Assembly (NCBI RefSeq): GCF_002000085.1
Contig: NZ_MUZU01000002.1
Span: 372,001 to 436,000, forward strand
Length of the DNA: 64,000 nucleotides
Source: Pseudocolwellia agarivorans
Lineage (GTDB): Bacteria > Pseudomonadota > Gammaproteobacteria > Enterobacterales > Alteromonadaceae
Direction: 5' to 3'
Position 1 is the first letter of the stretch. Every line of letters begins with the position of its first letter. The notes beneath the pieces are model-generated. The model did no database searches. It saw nothing but the letters and a program-made list of their open reading frames with translations, and was not told where the DNA came from. A program made the translations under genes and the position numbers. This document shows, one piece after another, positions 24,650 through 34,756 of the stretch.

Positions 24650-25906
24650 CTATGAATTAACTAAGTAAAGGGCTTTAATTTCATCTGCTATTATTTTTAC
24701 CGCTTGTTCTACTACGCTTTCATCTTGAGCGTAAGATAAACGTATACATTCATATTTATGTTGCCAATTATCATCGATACCAATAAAGAAGTCTTCTCCC
24801 GGAATAATTAACACACCTTTAGCTTTTAAGCGTTGATATAGCTCTTTGGAAGTAATAGGCAAACCTTCTAACCACAACCATAAAAATATGGCACCTTCAG
24901 GTTTGTGTATTTTAAAAGGAATTCCCGCTAAGTTTTGTTTTAATAACTCAACGGTTTTTTCTGCTTTTTGTTGGTAAAACGGTGTTATTTTATCCGTTAA
25001 TATTTGAATATCATTTTTACTAAATAAATCTTTACTCAGAGCAGGGCCTAAATTACCGCAAGCAAGGTTGGTGATAATATTGGCATTGGTAAAGTCTTTA
25101 ATAAATTGCTCATTGGCAATGACTATTCCGGTTCTAATTCCAGGTAAGCCCAGTTTCGATAAACTTAATACTACAATCGTATTTTCGTTCCAGTGAGGTT
25201 TAGCATCAGTAAATAAAATATTAGGAAAAGGTAAACCATAAGCACCGTCAATAATTAATGGAATATTGGCTTGTTTAGCTATTTGGTCTAAATGAACAAT
25301 TTCTTCATCGGTGATCACATTACCTGTTGGATTGGTTGGCCTAGACACAGATAAAGCAGCGATACTGTTATCTATATTTAACGTTGAAAAATCAACATGA
25401 TATTTAAAGGTTTCATTGTCAATAATTTCAATACTTGGCTTGGTTGAAGAAAAAAATTCATCAGATAACCCAGCATCAGCATAACCTACATATTCAGGTG
25501 CTAGTGGAAAATGTATGGTTTTTTTATCGCCATTTTCCATCGTACCCGCCAACATATTATAAATAATAAAAAAAGCGGATTGACTCCCGTTTGACACTGC
25601 AATATTTTTATCACTAATGTTCCAATTAAACGCTTCAGCTAGATAGTTAGCTAATTGCTCACGAAAGCCCTTTTCTCCTTGAGGTGATTGATAAATACCT
25701 AATAAGTTATGACGAGCAATAGGGTCTTGAGCAATACTTATTAATTGCTTTTCAAAATAAGCCTCAACTTCAGGTACTCTGCCTGGGTTACCTCCGCCCA
25801 TAAATAACATGTCGGGGTTTTCATTTAATGCACTACCAAGGTCGTCCATTAATTCCACAATGCCTGACTTGCCTGAGAATTTTTGACCAAAGTTAGAATA
25901 ATTCAT
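24650..25906 (-). CDS. avtA: Valine--pyruvate aminotransferase
   Basis: A 418-residue fold-type I PLP aminotransferase matching AvtA: FMGGGNPGRVPEVE near residues 35-48, VSNGSQSAFFIIYNML, SVSRPTNPTGNVITDEE and the PLP lysine in VVLSLSKLGLPGIRTG (around 250). It transfers amino groups between valine, alanine and keto acids. Cytoplasmic and monocistronic. It is divergent from the chemoreceptor gene. Confidence 0.93.
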   Translation of the reverse strand: MNYSNFGQKFSGKSGIVELMDDLGSALNENPDMLFMGGGNPGRVPEVEAYFEKQLISIAQDPIARHNLLGIYQSPQGEKGFREQLANYLAEAFNWNISDKNIAVSNGSQSAFFIIYNMLAGTMENGDKKTIHFPLAPEYVGYADAGLSDEFFSSTKPSIEIIDNETFKYHVDFSTLNIDNSIAALSVSRPTNPTGNVITDEEIVHLDQIAKQANIPLIIDGAYGLPFPNILFTDAKPHWNENTIVVLSLSKLGLPGIRTGIVIANEQFIKDFTNANIITNLACGNLGPALSKDLFSKNDIQILTDKITPFYQQKAEKTVELLKQNLAGIPFKIHKPEGAIFLWLWLEGLPITSKELYQRLKAKGVLIIPGEDFFIGIDDNWQHKYECIRLSYAQDESVVEQAVKIIADEIKALYLVNS

Positions 25907-26116
25907 AGAGATCTCATTTTTATAATGTATTTAATGGCTTAACGCATCTGATTATTTTCTTCATCTTTTGAACAGAAAGGTGATTTTTTCTAATTTATCG
26001 CTCCAAAATAGTGCACCATAAAAAGACTAAAAGACTATAAAACTTATAAATCAGCAACTTAACAATGGCTCATGTTTTGCTTTATTAGTATTAACCAAAA
26101 TAAGGAGTGTTTGCTT

Positions 26117-27259
26117 TTGAACCTATTGTTCTCACCTATCAATTTTTTAATAAAAATAGTGGGCTTTACTCAGGTAACTATTTTTACTTTGTTATGCACA
26201 TTAGCGCTTTATTTTGCCTGTTTAACAATAGAAGGTATGTCTTTGTCTATTGTTTTTGCCTGTTATTTTTATTTACTGCTTGGTATCGCGATTATAACAA
26301 GAAATCAAATCAATCATTTAACTCGTGTGCTAAAAAATATTAATGTACACGATTTTGATCACCGAGATGTGCATTTTAATAGTATTTTCAACACTGAATT
26401 GTTAGAGCAATTATTACGTACTTACCGCGAATTAGGTCGGCTTAACAACTATAACGAAGAGCGTAATAAAGAAGTAGAGTTTTCTGCTATTCAAGTAATA
26501 GAAACCTCATCGAAAGTTAAAGACAATGTCCACAAACAATCAGATGCAACTACATCAACCGCGGCAGCTATTGAAGAATTAAGTCAGTCGTTAATTGAAG
26601 TGAATAATGAAATATTAAGTACACACGAATCTTCTTGTTTAGCCTCAGATATTGCTGAGCAAGGAAAAAGCGCCTTACAATCTTTAAGTTTAGCAGTAAC
26701 CGATGTGAGTAATCGTGCGCAATCAACCCAGCAACGTATGATATTACTCAATGATTTAGTTAAAGACGTTGGAAAAATCACCCAATCTATTCAGCAAATA
26801 TCACAACAAACCAATTTATTAGCCTTAAATGCCTCTATAGAAGCAGCTCGAGCAGGAGAAATGGGACGAGGTTTTGCAGTAGTTGCTGAAGAAGTACGTG
26901 AACTTGCGACAAAAACCAATAATGCGACCGACGCGATTGTTACCAACATAAATTCAGTACTTGTAGAAACTTCCGAAATAGTAAAAACCATGACCGAAGT
27001 GGTAGAAAAAACAGAGCAAAGCTTAGAAAAAACCGCACAAGTAGATGAAGCATTTAGCAATATTTATAATGCGACTGACCAAGTTAAATTACGCATGGAG
27101 GTGGTAAGTGCAGCTTCACAACAACAAACAGCCGCAACCCATGAAATAGCAGAGCATATTTCACTTGTTGTTATTGGCGCGAAAGAAAATGCTGAAATAG
27201 CAAACCAATCGGAATCTGTTGCCAATCATTTACGAAAACTCACTCAAACGAGTGTTTAG
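26117..27259 (+). CDS. Methyl-accepting chemotaxis protein without a periplasmic sensor domain
   Basis: About 380 residues: two close N-terminal hydrophobic segments (about residues 10-65) with almost no loop between them, a short linker, then a cytoplasmic signalling domain whose tip is the invariant [24 protein letters not shown]. There is no ligand-binding domain. I start at a TTG at 26117 with AAGGAG 9 nt upstream; the ATG at 26072 has no ribosome site. The next gene begins 8 nt after its stop and encodes a NIT-type sensor, which probably supplies the missing input. Confidence 0.85.
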   Translation: MNLLFSPINFLIKIVGFTQVTIFTLLCTLALYFACLTIEGMSLSIVFACYFYLLLGIAIITRNQINHLTRVLKNINVHDFDHRDVHFNSIFNTELLEQLLRTYRELGRLNNYNEERNKEVEFSAIQVIETSSKVKDNVHKQSDATTSTAAAIEELSQSLIEVNNEILSTHESSCLASDIAEQGKSALQSLSLAVTDVSNRAQSTQQRMILLNDLVKDVGKITQSIQQISQQTNLLALNASIEAARAGEMGRGFAVVAEEVRELATKTNNATDAIVTNINSVLVETSEIVKTMTEVVEKTEQSLEKTAQVDEAFSNIYNATDQVKLRMEVVSAASQQQTAATHEIAEHISLVVIGAKENAEIANQSESVANHLRKLTQTSV

Positions 27260-27267
27260 GAGCGTGT

Positions 27268-28104
27268 ATGGGATACTTTTTTATTAGTGCAATTTGTTTG
27301 TTAATTGTATGTATTTTAATGATTAAACGATTTAACAAAAATAAAATTAAACAAACTCAATTATTAGGTATTAGTTATATTACACAATTAAAGCCTCTTA
27401 TTTCTCTTGTACAGCAACATCGTGGCTTATCGTCAGCATGGTTAAACGGTGATCTAACAGTTAAACCTAAAATAACCAGTTTACAAAAACAAATTGAAAA
27501 CATTATCAGCAAGCTTAAAAAAACCGAGTTACACACCAATGAACGCTGGGGAAGTTTTTATGACCATTGGCAACGTTTACTAAACCTTAAAACTAAACCT
27601 TCTGTAGCTAATAGCTTTGAACAACATTGCTTACTGATTAAAAATTTATCTTATTTGTTAGAAGACACCTCAGAAACATACTTATTAACAGCAGAATATT
27701 GTAATGAATTTCCTAATATTGGTTACACTTGGAGAGAGTTAATTATTGCCACTGAAAATATTGGCCAAGCCAGAGCCATAGGAACCAGTGTTTGCGTACA
27801 AAAAGTTTGCTCAAGTGTTGATAAAATCAGATTAAATTTTTTAACTGAGAATATGCAAAAAATAACCGCAAACACATTACATAAACTCCATTATTTATCG
27901 GATGATGTAGATCAACACGACGACTATATCAACATCGCCACCTTAAAAATGGAAGAGTTTACTCTCGTCATTTCCAAAGAACTGGTCAATAACTCAGTAA
28001 TAACCATAGAGCAGCAACACTATTTTGCACTGGCAACCTCAACAATAGCCGCTTTTGATGATATTTTTTATCATCAGGTAGAACAACTTAAAAAACTTAT
28101 TTAG
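27268..28104 (+). CDS. Membrane-anchored NIT-domain (nitrate/nitrite-sensing-type) protein
   Basis: A 278-residue protein with one N-terminal transmembrane helix (MGYFFISAICLLIVCILMI) followed by an all-helical domain I assign to the NIT family: LVQQHRGLSSAWLNGD (about 50-65) matches the first NIT helix, and TWRELIIATENIGQARAIG (about 155-175) the second. It has no output domain. A GGAG ribosome site overlaps the stop of the chemoreceptor gene. It therefore looks like the detached sensor half of a chemoreceptor. Because the helix is at the N-terminus and no second helix follows, which side of the membrane the domain faces is uncertain. Confidence 0.7.
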   Translation: MGYFFISAICLLIVCILMIKRFNKNKIKQTQLLGISYITQLKPLISLVQQHRGLSSAWLNGDLTVKPKITSLQKQIENIISKLKKTELHTNERWGSFYDHWQRLLNLKTKPSVANSFEQHCLLIKNLSYLLEDTSETYLLTAEYCNEFPNIGYTWRELIIATENIGQARAIGTSVCVQKVCSSVDKIRLNFLTENMQKITANTLHKLHYLSDDVDQHDDYINIATLKMEEFTLVISKELVNNSVITIEQQHYFALATSTIAAFDDIFYHQVEQLKKLI

Positions 28105-28145
28105 TGGTTGGCATTAAGTAACAAAATAGAAATGAGCAACATAAT

Positions 28146-29132
28146 TTAATTTGATAAAACAATATCGAAACCTTGCTTCGCTTTAGTTTTCATGAAGTCG
28201 CAAATTTTCCAACTTTGTGGATTCCAGCCCAATAAAAATCGATAAAAATCAGCCCACGCGACAGGATAAAGATAAGTTGTTTCAGCAGCTAACGCATCAA
28301 AGTCTAACGCGATATTGTATTCGGTTAACGCTTGCTTTAATTGCTTTAGGTATTCGTTAAGTATTAACGGTTCAAACTCAATGAGCTTGTCTTCACTTAA
28401 ACAACTCCCCACTAAATAAGCGAGATCTTTTACACCAGAACCACGGCCAATATATTGAAAGTCTACCGCAGCTACCTCTTCATTATTAACGTGAAAACAT
28501 AAGTTTTCAAACTTAGCATCACCATGTACTAGGGTTTGAAATTGTGTATTATTTAACGTGTTATCAATCGCCTGAGCGTGTGTTTTATAGCCACTTTCAA
28601 TCATAGCTCGCCACTCATCTTGTCGAGTTGCTAAGTGCCAATAGGTTCCTATTTCCCATAAACCTTCAGCTGAACTACCCATAAACTTTGCATGAAAATA
28701 TGCTAGCCAACGTATCGCTAATCGTAAACTGCTCCAATCAGCCGAAGCTTTACGAATAGAGTAGCCTGCACTATCTAAATCTTCCATCACCAGTAATGTA
28801 TGGCTGTCGTTTGTACTACTAGCCATTAAATGAGGGACTTTACAAAAAGGGCTATGCTTAGGTGTATTGGCAAGATGCGAATAATGTTGATAAAAGCTCG
28901 CTTCAACTTGATACGATTGTATTTTTCGTTGATGGCTAGCCGATGTATTCCAACCTCTTGGATGCTCACTGGCGTTTTCAGGAGCGATAACTTTTACAAT
29001 ATAACTTTGCCCACTTTTATTACTTTTACAGCGAATAATTTGGCCATAGCCACTCCATAGCGATTGCACCTCCTCTTCAAGTACAATGCTGGTATCATTT
29101 AACAGTGATTTTATTTGAGTGAGTACATCCAT
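28146..29132 (-). CDS. Phosphotransferase, ecdysteroid-kinase/choline-kinase-like
   Basis: A 328-residue APH-fold kinase. Visible: nucleotide-binding IVKVIAPEN with the lysine, hinge LLVMEDLDSAGY, catalytic loop VHGDAKFENLCFH and metal-binding VDFQYIGRGSGVKDLAYLVGS; the VDFQ form and overall layout are those of the EcKL/CHK-like branch. The small-molecule acceptor is unknown. I start at the ATG at 29132 with GTGGAAAC upstream; a GTG six codons earlier is possible. It starts only 5 nt after the EamA transporter stop, so the two are one operon. Confidence 0.8.
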   Translation of the reverse strand: MDVLTQIKSLLNDTSIVLEEEVQSLWSGYGQIIRCKSNKSGQSYIVKVIAPENASEHPRGWNTSASHQRKIQSYQVEASFYQHYSHLANTPKHSPFCKVPHLMASSTNDSHTLLVMEDLDSAGYSIRKASADWSSLRLAIRWLAYFHAKFMGSSAEGLWEIGTYWHLATRQDEWRAMIESGYKTHAQAIDNTLNNTQFQTLVHGDAKFENLCFHVNNEEVAAVDFQYIGRGSGVKDLAYLVGSCLSEDKLIEFEPLILNEYLKQLKQALTEYNIALDFDALAAETTYLYPVAWADFYRFLLGWNPQSWKICDFMKTKAKQGFDIVLSN

Positions 29133-29137
29133 AAAAA

Positions 29138-30025
29138 TTATCGTTTCCACAAAACATTAATCAACGCGCCACCCACCACTAATCCACCACCAATTAAAGT
29201 AGTAACAAGCGGTACTTCGCTAAAACATAACCAACCAATAAATACCGAAAACACCACTTGTACATAAGCGTAAGCCATTGCTTTGTTGGCATCTTCACAA
29301 TGCAGCGCTTTGGTTAATCCCACTTGCCCTACTTGAGTAAAAATCCCTACCAAAAGTAACAGTCCAAAAGCCGGTAATGAAGGCATAACAAAATCGCTAC
29401 CTAATAAAGCAATGGCGATAGGAAGCGAAACAAAAGGAAAGTAAAAAACAATCACTGAGCTGTCTTCAGTTTTTGTTAGTTTTTTTACAATAACGTAGGC
29501 AACCGCACTACCAAAAGCCCCCAAAATAGCAGCACCGATACTTATCCATGAATATTGCATTGTGGATATTGCAGAAGAAGAAAATTGAATATTAGGCGAA
29601 ACCATGACACTTAAGCCCAAAATACTTATAACAATACAAAGTAAAGTAGAACGCTGTACTTTTTCTTTTAAAAATATAACCGCTAACACCGCCGTAAAAA
29701 CCGGATGTAAATATTGTAAAATAGTTGCTTCAGCTAAAGGTAGTGTGGTTACAGCATAATAAACAAAAATAAGGGCTAATGCCCCTACAACCCCTCGTGC
29801 AACTAACCAAGGTTTATTGTTACCCCATAACGATATGCCTTTACGCTTAATATCAACATAACTAATAAAGCCAGAAACAATTGCCCTAGCTGCAACAATT
29901 TCTAATACTGGAATACCGTATGTACTTACCAATTTGACACAAGCCGCCATGAGTGAAAAACCCAAAGCAGAAAGAAGCATATACCACACACTAGCCGGCA
30001 AAGTATTTTTTAATAAAGCGATCAT
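29138..30025 (-). CDS. EamA/DMT-superfamily transporter
   Basis: A 295-residue, ten-helix drug/metabolite transporter with two EamA repeats: the first with EIVAARAIVSGFISY and ATILQYLHPVFTAVLAVIFLKEKV, the second ending in AMAYAYVQVVFSVFIGWLCFSEVPL. The family moves metabolites of many kinds across the inner membrane; S-adenosylmethionine uptake carriers are among the closer relatives, but specificity cannot be read. It is followed within 5 nt by a small-molecule kinase, suggesting import followed by phosphorylation. Confidence 0.87.
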   Translation of the reverse strand: MIALLKNTLPASVWYMLLSALGFSLMAACVKLVSTYGIPVLEIVAARAIVSGFISYVDIKRKGISLWGNNKPWLVARGVVGALALIFVYYAVTTLPLAEATILQYLHPVFTAVLAVIFLKEKVQRSTLLCIVISILGLSVMVSPNIQFSSSAISTMQYSWISIGAAILGAFGSAVAYVIVKKLTKTEDSSVIVFYFPFVSLPIAIALLGSDFVMPSLPAFGLLLLVGIFTQVGQVGLTKALHCEDANKAMAYAYVQVVFSVFIGWLCFSEVPLVTTLIGGGLVVGGALINVLWKR

Positions 30026-30232
30026 GAAAGGTAAATAAAATAGGAAGAATTGAAAGCGCTATTTTACGCTGTTCCTCTCAAAAATAGTAGCTCAGTTAAC
30101 TGAGTTATTTCTCCTAACACCTGAATAAATATGCTGCGAATAACTTAATTGTCATTATTTATTAAACAATCCGTCACATGTATTCAATACACTTCTCCTC
30201 TTCATACTTTTCAACATAAAAATAGATACAAC

Positions 30233-31366
30233 ATGTATAAAAAACTTTCACTACTTTTAATCACCCTAAATTTATTTACAGCCAATGTATTTGCTGCAAA
30301 TGATACCAAGCTTATTTTAGTTACAATCGACGGACTACGCTGGCAAGAAATGTTTTCTGGTGCAGATAAAAACTTACTCAATAACAAAGAATTTGTGCGT
30401 GAAGGCTTCAAAGTTAAAGAGAAGTTTTGGCATAACAATGAGGCACAACGTAGAGAAATGCTAATGCCTTTTATTTGGCAAACTGTTGCCAAAGAAGGTG
30501 TATTAATAGGTAACCGCAACATAGGATCTACTATGTCTGTTGCTAACAAATGGCACTTTTCTTATCCCGGTTACAGTGAAATATTTACAGGGGTTGTTGA
30601 TCACTCTCTCGACAGCAATGCTAAAAAAGAAAACCCACAAGTGTCATTTTTAGAATGGTTAAACAACAAACCTTTTTATCAAAATAAACTTGCAGCTTTT
30701 GGTAGCTGGGATGTGATCCCGTACATATTAAATACACAGCGTAGCAATTTATATATAAACGCCGGTTTTATGGAAGCAAAAGGTTATCCATTATCTGAAG
30801 AAGCTCAATTACTTAACCAGTTACAAAAAGAAATTCCGAGTCCTTGGCATAATGTTCGTTTAGATAGCTTCACCTATAGATACGCAAAAGATTACTTATT
30901 AAATGTAAAACCTAAGGTGATGATGATTTCTTTTGGAGAAACCGATGATTTTGCACATGACGGACATTACGATAGTTATTTAACGTCTGCTCATCAAACA
31001 GATGCTTTTATTGCCGATTTGTGGAACACCATTCAAACTACCCCTAATTATAAAGATAATACCGTATTAATGATCACCACAGATCATGGCCGAGGAAGCA
31101 CAGCTAAAGATTGGCAACATCATGCCTCGCCTCTTGCTATTCAAAACTACATGAAAAATTTAAAAGAGTTTCCAAACGGCATTGTTGGCTCAGAAAATAT
31201 TTGGTTTGCTGCTATTGGCCCTAAAATAAAAGCTCAGGGCGAATTAAAAACAGCAGAAGAGGTAAAACAAAAACAGATTGCAGCTACCGCATTAATGCTT
31301 TTGAATGAAGATCCGCAAGCCTTTAATCCTAAAGCAGGTAAAGCAATTAAAGGGCTACTTAAATAA
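30233..31366 (+). CDS. Exported alkaline-phosphatase-superfamily protein
   Basis: A 377-residue protein with a signal peptide (MYKKLSLLLITLNLFTANVFA) and the metal site of the alkaline phosphatase/phosphoglycerate mutase superfamily: VTIDGLRWQEMF with metal-ligand Asp33, FSYPGYSEIFTG, FGETDDFAHDGHYDSY and TTDHGRG. A periplasmic phosphatase, phosphodiesterase or sulfatase-like hydrolase; no formylglycine CxPxR motif is present, so it is not a standard sulfatase. I start at the ATG at 30233; the open frame goes back to 30149 but would bury the signal peptide. A stem terminator follows at 31386-31446. Confidence 0.78.
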   Translation: MYKKLSLLLITLNLFTANVFAANDTKLILVTIDGLRWQEMFSGADKNLLNNKEFVREGFKVKEKFWHNNEAQRREMLMPFIWQTVAKEGVLIGNRNIGSTMSVANKWHFSYPGYSEIFTGVVDHSLDSNAKKENPQVSFLEWLNNKPFYQNKLAAFGSWDVIPYILNTQRSNLYINAGFMEAKGYPLSEEAQLLNQLQKEIPSPWHNVRLDSFTYRYAKDYLLNVKPKVMMISFGETDDFAHDGHYDSYLTSAHQTDAFIADLWNTIQTTPNYKDNTVLMITTDHGRGSTAKDWQHHASPLAIQNYMKNLKEFPNGIVGSENIWFAAIGPKIKAQGELKTAEEVKQKQIAATALMLLNEDPQAFNPKAGKAIKGLLK

Positions 31367-31385
31367 AAGTAACTTTTCAATAAGC

Positions 31386-31446
31386 AGATCAATTAATCGT
31401 ATTATCATTATATTTTGATTAAACGATTAAATTGATCTGACTTTTT
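31386..31446 (+). terminator. Intrinsic terminator after the phosphatase-like gene
   Basis: AGATCAATTAATCG (31386-31399) pairs with CGATTAAATTGATCT (31424-31438) with one bulged base, then GACTTTTT. The loop is long (24 nt) and AT-rich. Confidence 0.7.
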
Positions 31447-31660
31447 AAGTTTATAAAATCACACGGCACACACAACAAACATAATGAAACATGGCTAATA
31501 GCCTTAAATAGGTATGGGGTTTCATTGAAAAATTATAAAAATAAATTTTCTAATTATATCAAATACATTTCCCCCTATAATATTTCCAACTAAAACGTTA
31601 ACTAAAGTTATATAATACTTCATATATAAAAAACAAAAATCAAATAAACCAAGTTAACAA

Positions 31661-31689
31661 TTGACAATGATAATATTACATGTGATATT
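31661..31689 (+). promoter_or_regulatory. Candidate sigma-70 promoter in the cytochrome operon leader
   Basis: TTGACA (31661-31666) and GATATT (31684-31689) with 17 bp between them, about 220 nt upstream of the cytochrome gene. The surrounding 31447-31911 stretch is very AT-rich and holds no gene. Confidence 0.4.
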
Positions 31690-31881
31690 TTTATATTTTA
31701 CAAACAATAAAGATAAACAACGTAATAATAATTTAGAAAATAGCTGCACATCGATTGCTTATATTCAGTAATTAGCACAAGAGCTACCTTCTAAGCTGTA
31801 AATTTAAGAAACCTTCGTTACAGCACTTAAGCAAATTAACTTTAATGCGCTCGATAATTTTAAAAAAATTTTCAATTAAAA

Positions 31882-31895
31882 TGATAACGCTAACA
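31882..31895 (+). promoter_or_regulatory. LacI-family operator-like site
   Basis: TGATAACGCTAACA is a 14-bp imperfect palindrome (10 of 14 positions) of the TGNTANCGNTANCA type bound by many LacI-family sugar regulators. It lies 17 nt ahead of the ATG of the cytochrome c gene, a position where binding would block transcription or elongation. No lacI-like gene is in the window. Confidence 0.4.
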
Positions 31896-31911
31896 GCTGG
31901 GATACAGAGTT

Positions 31912-33261
31912 ATGAACAACCTAATCAAAAAAGGATTTAACATTATATGTTTATTTTCTTTTACTATTTATGCTTACGCCTACGATAGTGACTTAAATCA
32001 AAAATTAAAAAATATGGCAGACAAGCAAGAAATAACAGCTCAAGGTAAAGTATTATTTGAGCAAGTCTGCGCATCTTGCCATTCAAAAGACTTAAGTGGA
32101 GCTTCAGGTTTTAACCTAAAGGATGGTGAATGGATCCACGGCAGTCAGCCATCACAAATAATTGAAAACGTAAAACGCGGTTTTGCAGATGCCGGTATGC
32201 TCGCCTTCAATAATGTATTTTCAGAATTACAACTTCAATCCATTGTTGCTTATGTATTATCTAAAAGAGAAGGTTTTGAAGGTCTTACCTACAAAATATA
32301 TCAAATGGAAGATGCTAACGATAAGGTTATATCTGCTGAAAAAATTATAAAAACAGGTGAGTTAGCTTCTAACCTTCCTGATTTTCAATTACCAGAAATA
32401 AAGCATTACGCCATTGAATTTGAAGGTGATTTTTATGCACCAAAAGATAAAGACACAAAAATTTGGGTTGAATGGGGCCGCCCTATCGATATTGATTTTT
32501 ATACTGATGGTGAAAAAATTGAGCGAGAAGAGCCCATTTGGTATCCCACATGGAAACTGAAAAAAGGTAAACAACATTTAAAAATTATATACCGCGCTGG
32601 TGATAACAAACCAAATCAAAGAAATGTTTCACTCATTGTAACTAATCCTGATAGAACCATTAAATTGTTTCCTATATCTACACGCGCAAAAGATATTTTG
32701 TCTGACAATAAGCTCGAAGTTAAAGCAACAAACCAAACCATTATACTTCGTAAAACAATACATAAATTACCTAGTTATTCCATTTCTGTAGGTTTACCTA
32801 GCAAAGTGAATTATGCCTTTAATACGCGTTCATGCTCGGTTGTTGGTTTATGGAAAGGTGATTTACTCAACATTGGCCCTAACATTTCAGGTCGAGGTGA
32901 AAGCCCAAGCTTACCTCTTGGCGATTGGTTATTTCGTTCGCCAGAAACATTACACTTAAATAATACCGATTCTAAATCATGTACTTACAAAGGCTATAAA
33001 TTAGTAAAACAAGAACCCGTTTTTACCTTTACCATTGAAAATAATACATTTACTGTAACCGCCTTAAGTAAAAAGTCAGACGAAATCACCTTTAACTATC
33101 GTGTAATAGACAACAAAAACAGCTCTAAGTTTACAGTTAAACTACCTAAAACAAATTCTCTTATTTGGAGAACACCCAACGGTAAGGTTACAAAAAATAG
33201 TGCCACAGTTATCCCTGATGCATCAGGAAATTTCTCCATTATAGCCACTTTTACTAAATAA
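31912..33261 (+). CDS. Exported c-type cytochrome with large C-terminal domain
   Basis: A 449-residue protein with a signal peptide ending near YAYA, a single-haem cytochrome c domain (CASCH at 53-57; the axial Met is probably in DAGMLAF near residue 95) and a ~300-residue beta-rich extension. The extension contains EFEGDFYAPKDKDTKIWVEWG and NYAFNTRSCSVVGLWKGDL followed by GRGESPSLPLGDWLF, a region I have seen with cytochromes of sugar-related loci but cannot name. The next gene, 10 nt downstream, encodes a propeller of the soluble dehydrogenase type, so this is likely its periplasmic electron acceptor. Confidence 0.78.
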   Translation: MNNLIKKGFNIICLFSFTIYAYAYDSDLNQKLKNMADKQEITAQGKVLFEQVCASCHSKDLSGASGFNLKDGEWIHGSQPSQIIENVKRGFADAGMLAFNNVFSELQLQSIVAYVLSKREGFEGLTYKIYQMEDANDKVISAEKIIKTGELASNLPDFQLPEIKHYAIEFEGDFYAPKDKDTKIWVEWGRPIDIDFYTDGEKIEREEPIWYPTWKLKKGKQHLKIIYRAGDNKPNQRNVSLIVTNPDRTIKLFPISTRAKDILSDNKLEVKATNQTIILRKTIHKLPSYSISVGLPSKVNYAFNTRSCSVVGLWKGDLLNIGPNISGRGESPSLPLGDWLFRSPETLHLNNTDSKSCTYKGYKLVKQEPVFTFTIENNTFTVTALSKKSDEITFNYRVIDNKNSSKFTVKLPKTNSLIWRTPNGKVTKNSATVIPDASGNFSIIATFTK

Positions 33262-33271
33262 GCAGGTTCAC

Positions 33272-34732
33272 ATGAAAAAACAAATACTTACCACATCAAT
33301 TGCCTCGTTATTACTTAGTAGCTTTGCCTTTAACTGTTTTTCTCAAGGTGCCCCTAAAAACACTTACAAACCAGATGGTTATAAAATTATAACTATTGAA
33401 ACCCCTAAAGATGTTCGCTTCCATGTTACAGGTATAGACACAGATAAAAGTGGAGGCGTATATGTAACAACACGACTGGGCGATGTATGGTTATATAAAA
33501 ACGAACAATGGAAGATTTTTGCTGAAGGTTTACATGAACCTACAGGGTTATTAATTGATGAAGACTCTATTTTAATCGCTCATAAACCTGAATTAACACG
33601 CTTAACCGATAACGACAAAGACGGCATAGCCGATCAATATGATAACTTCGCTAGCGGTTGGGACTTTCATGACAATTATCACGAATTTACTTTTGGCCCA
33701 GTAAAAGACAAAAATGGTAATTTTTATGGCACCTTAAACTTAAGTCATAACAACCCAGGAGCCTTTAGCTTAGGAGCCATGGGAAGTGCTGGAGGTTATA
33801 GAGGATTTGCATTTAAAGTAACACCAAAAGGCGACTTTACCCCTTACGCTTGGGGGCTTCGTTCACCAGCAGGGATAGGAGCTAGTCCAGAAGGATTAAT
33901 ATTTTTCACTGACAACCAAGGTGACTGGGTTCCTACGTCAAAATTACACTTACTAGAGCAAGGTAAATTTTACGGGCATCCAGTATCGTTAATTGATGTT
34001 GAAGGCTACACCCGAGACAAACTAAAAGAAATGCCGATAGAAGCTTTTGCCGCGATGAGTGAAAAACCGGTAGTTTGGATCCCACATATTGAAGTGGCTA
34101 ACTCGCCGGGTAATCCTGAGTGGGATACAACTAGAGGAAAGTTTGGCCCATTTTCAGGACAAATTTTTATAGGCGATCAAACTCAATCAAATCTATTTAG
34201 AGTGCTACTTGATAAAGTTAATGGTAAATACCAAGGCGCTGTTATCAACTTTATGAACAAATTTCAAAGCGGCAACATCCGCACAAAGTTTGACTCGCAA
34301 GGACAACTTTGGGTTGGGCAAACAGCCAGAGGATGGGGAGCCCAAGGCGGTAAACCTTTTGGGTTACAAAAAGTGGTTTGGGACGGCACTAACCCTTTTG
34401 AATTATTAAACATAAAACTAACAACTACAGGTTTTCGATTAACCTTTACTGAAGTATTAGCTAAAAATAGTGTGATCAAAGAAAGCTTAAACGCGCAAGA
34501 ATGGAATTATCATTATTCTGGTAATTACGGCTCTCCTAAAAAGAACTTAACATCATTAAAACTTAATAACATAAAACTCTCTGCAGATGGAAAGTCGATT
34601 GATATTGATATGCCACTAACGGCCGACAAAGTTGTACAAATAGACTTTACGGGTTTACGTGATATTAAAGGTCGTTCAGTGAGTGTTGATAAAGTTTACT
34701 ACACACTAAATGAGTTATTAAAAAGTCACTAA
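33272..34732 (+). CDS. Exported beta-propeller protein, soluble glucose/sorbosone dehydrogenase-like
   Basis: A 486-residue exported protein (signal peptide ending near NCFSQ) with a six-bladed propeller pattern: TGIDTDKSGGVYVTTRLGD, EPTGLLIDEDSILIAHK, GLRSPAGIGASPEGLIFFTDNQGD and GQIFIGDQTQSNLFRV. This is the layout of PQQ-dependent sugar dehydrogenases and related membrane-bound dehydrogenase families; DNDKDGIADQYD (about 110-121) is a calcium-binding loop. About 100 residues at the C-terminus form a separate beta domain. A cytochrome c precedes it and a glycosidase-like lipoprotein follows, pointing to periplasmic oxidation of a sugar. The PQQ assignment is inference. Confidence 0.68.
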   Translation: MKKQILTTSIASLLLSSFAFNCFSQGAPKNTYKPDGYKIITIETPKDVRFHVTGIDTDKSGGVYVTTRLGDVWLYKNEQWKIFAEGLHEPTGLLIDEDSILIAHKPELTRLTDNDKDGIADQYDNFASGWDFHDNYHEFTFGPVKDKNGNFYGTLNLSHNNPGAFSLGAMGSAGGYRGFAFKVTPKGDFTPYAWGLRSPAGIGASPEGLIFFTDNQGDWVPTSKLHLLEQGKFYGHPVSLIDVEGYTRDKLKEMPIEAFAAMSEKPVVWIPHIEVANSPGNPEWDTTRGKFGPFSGQIFIGDQTQSNLFRVLLDKVNGKYQGAVINFMNKFQSGNIRTKFDSQGQLWVGQTARGWGAQGGKPFGLQKVVWDGTNPFELLNIKLTTTGFRLTFTEVLAKNSVIKESLNAQEWNYHYSGNYGSPKKNLTSLKLNNIKLSADGKSIDIDMPLTADKVVQIDFTGLRDIKGRSVSVDKVYYTLNELLKSH

Positions 34733-34756
34733 TTGATTAATAAGGTTTAAAAGTAA

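Noticed and set aside
30149-30232. N-terminal extension of the phosphatase-like protein
   Set aside because: Would place 28 residues before an evident signal peptide; the ATG at 30233 is preferred.
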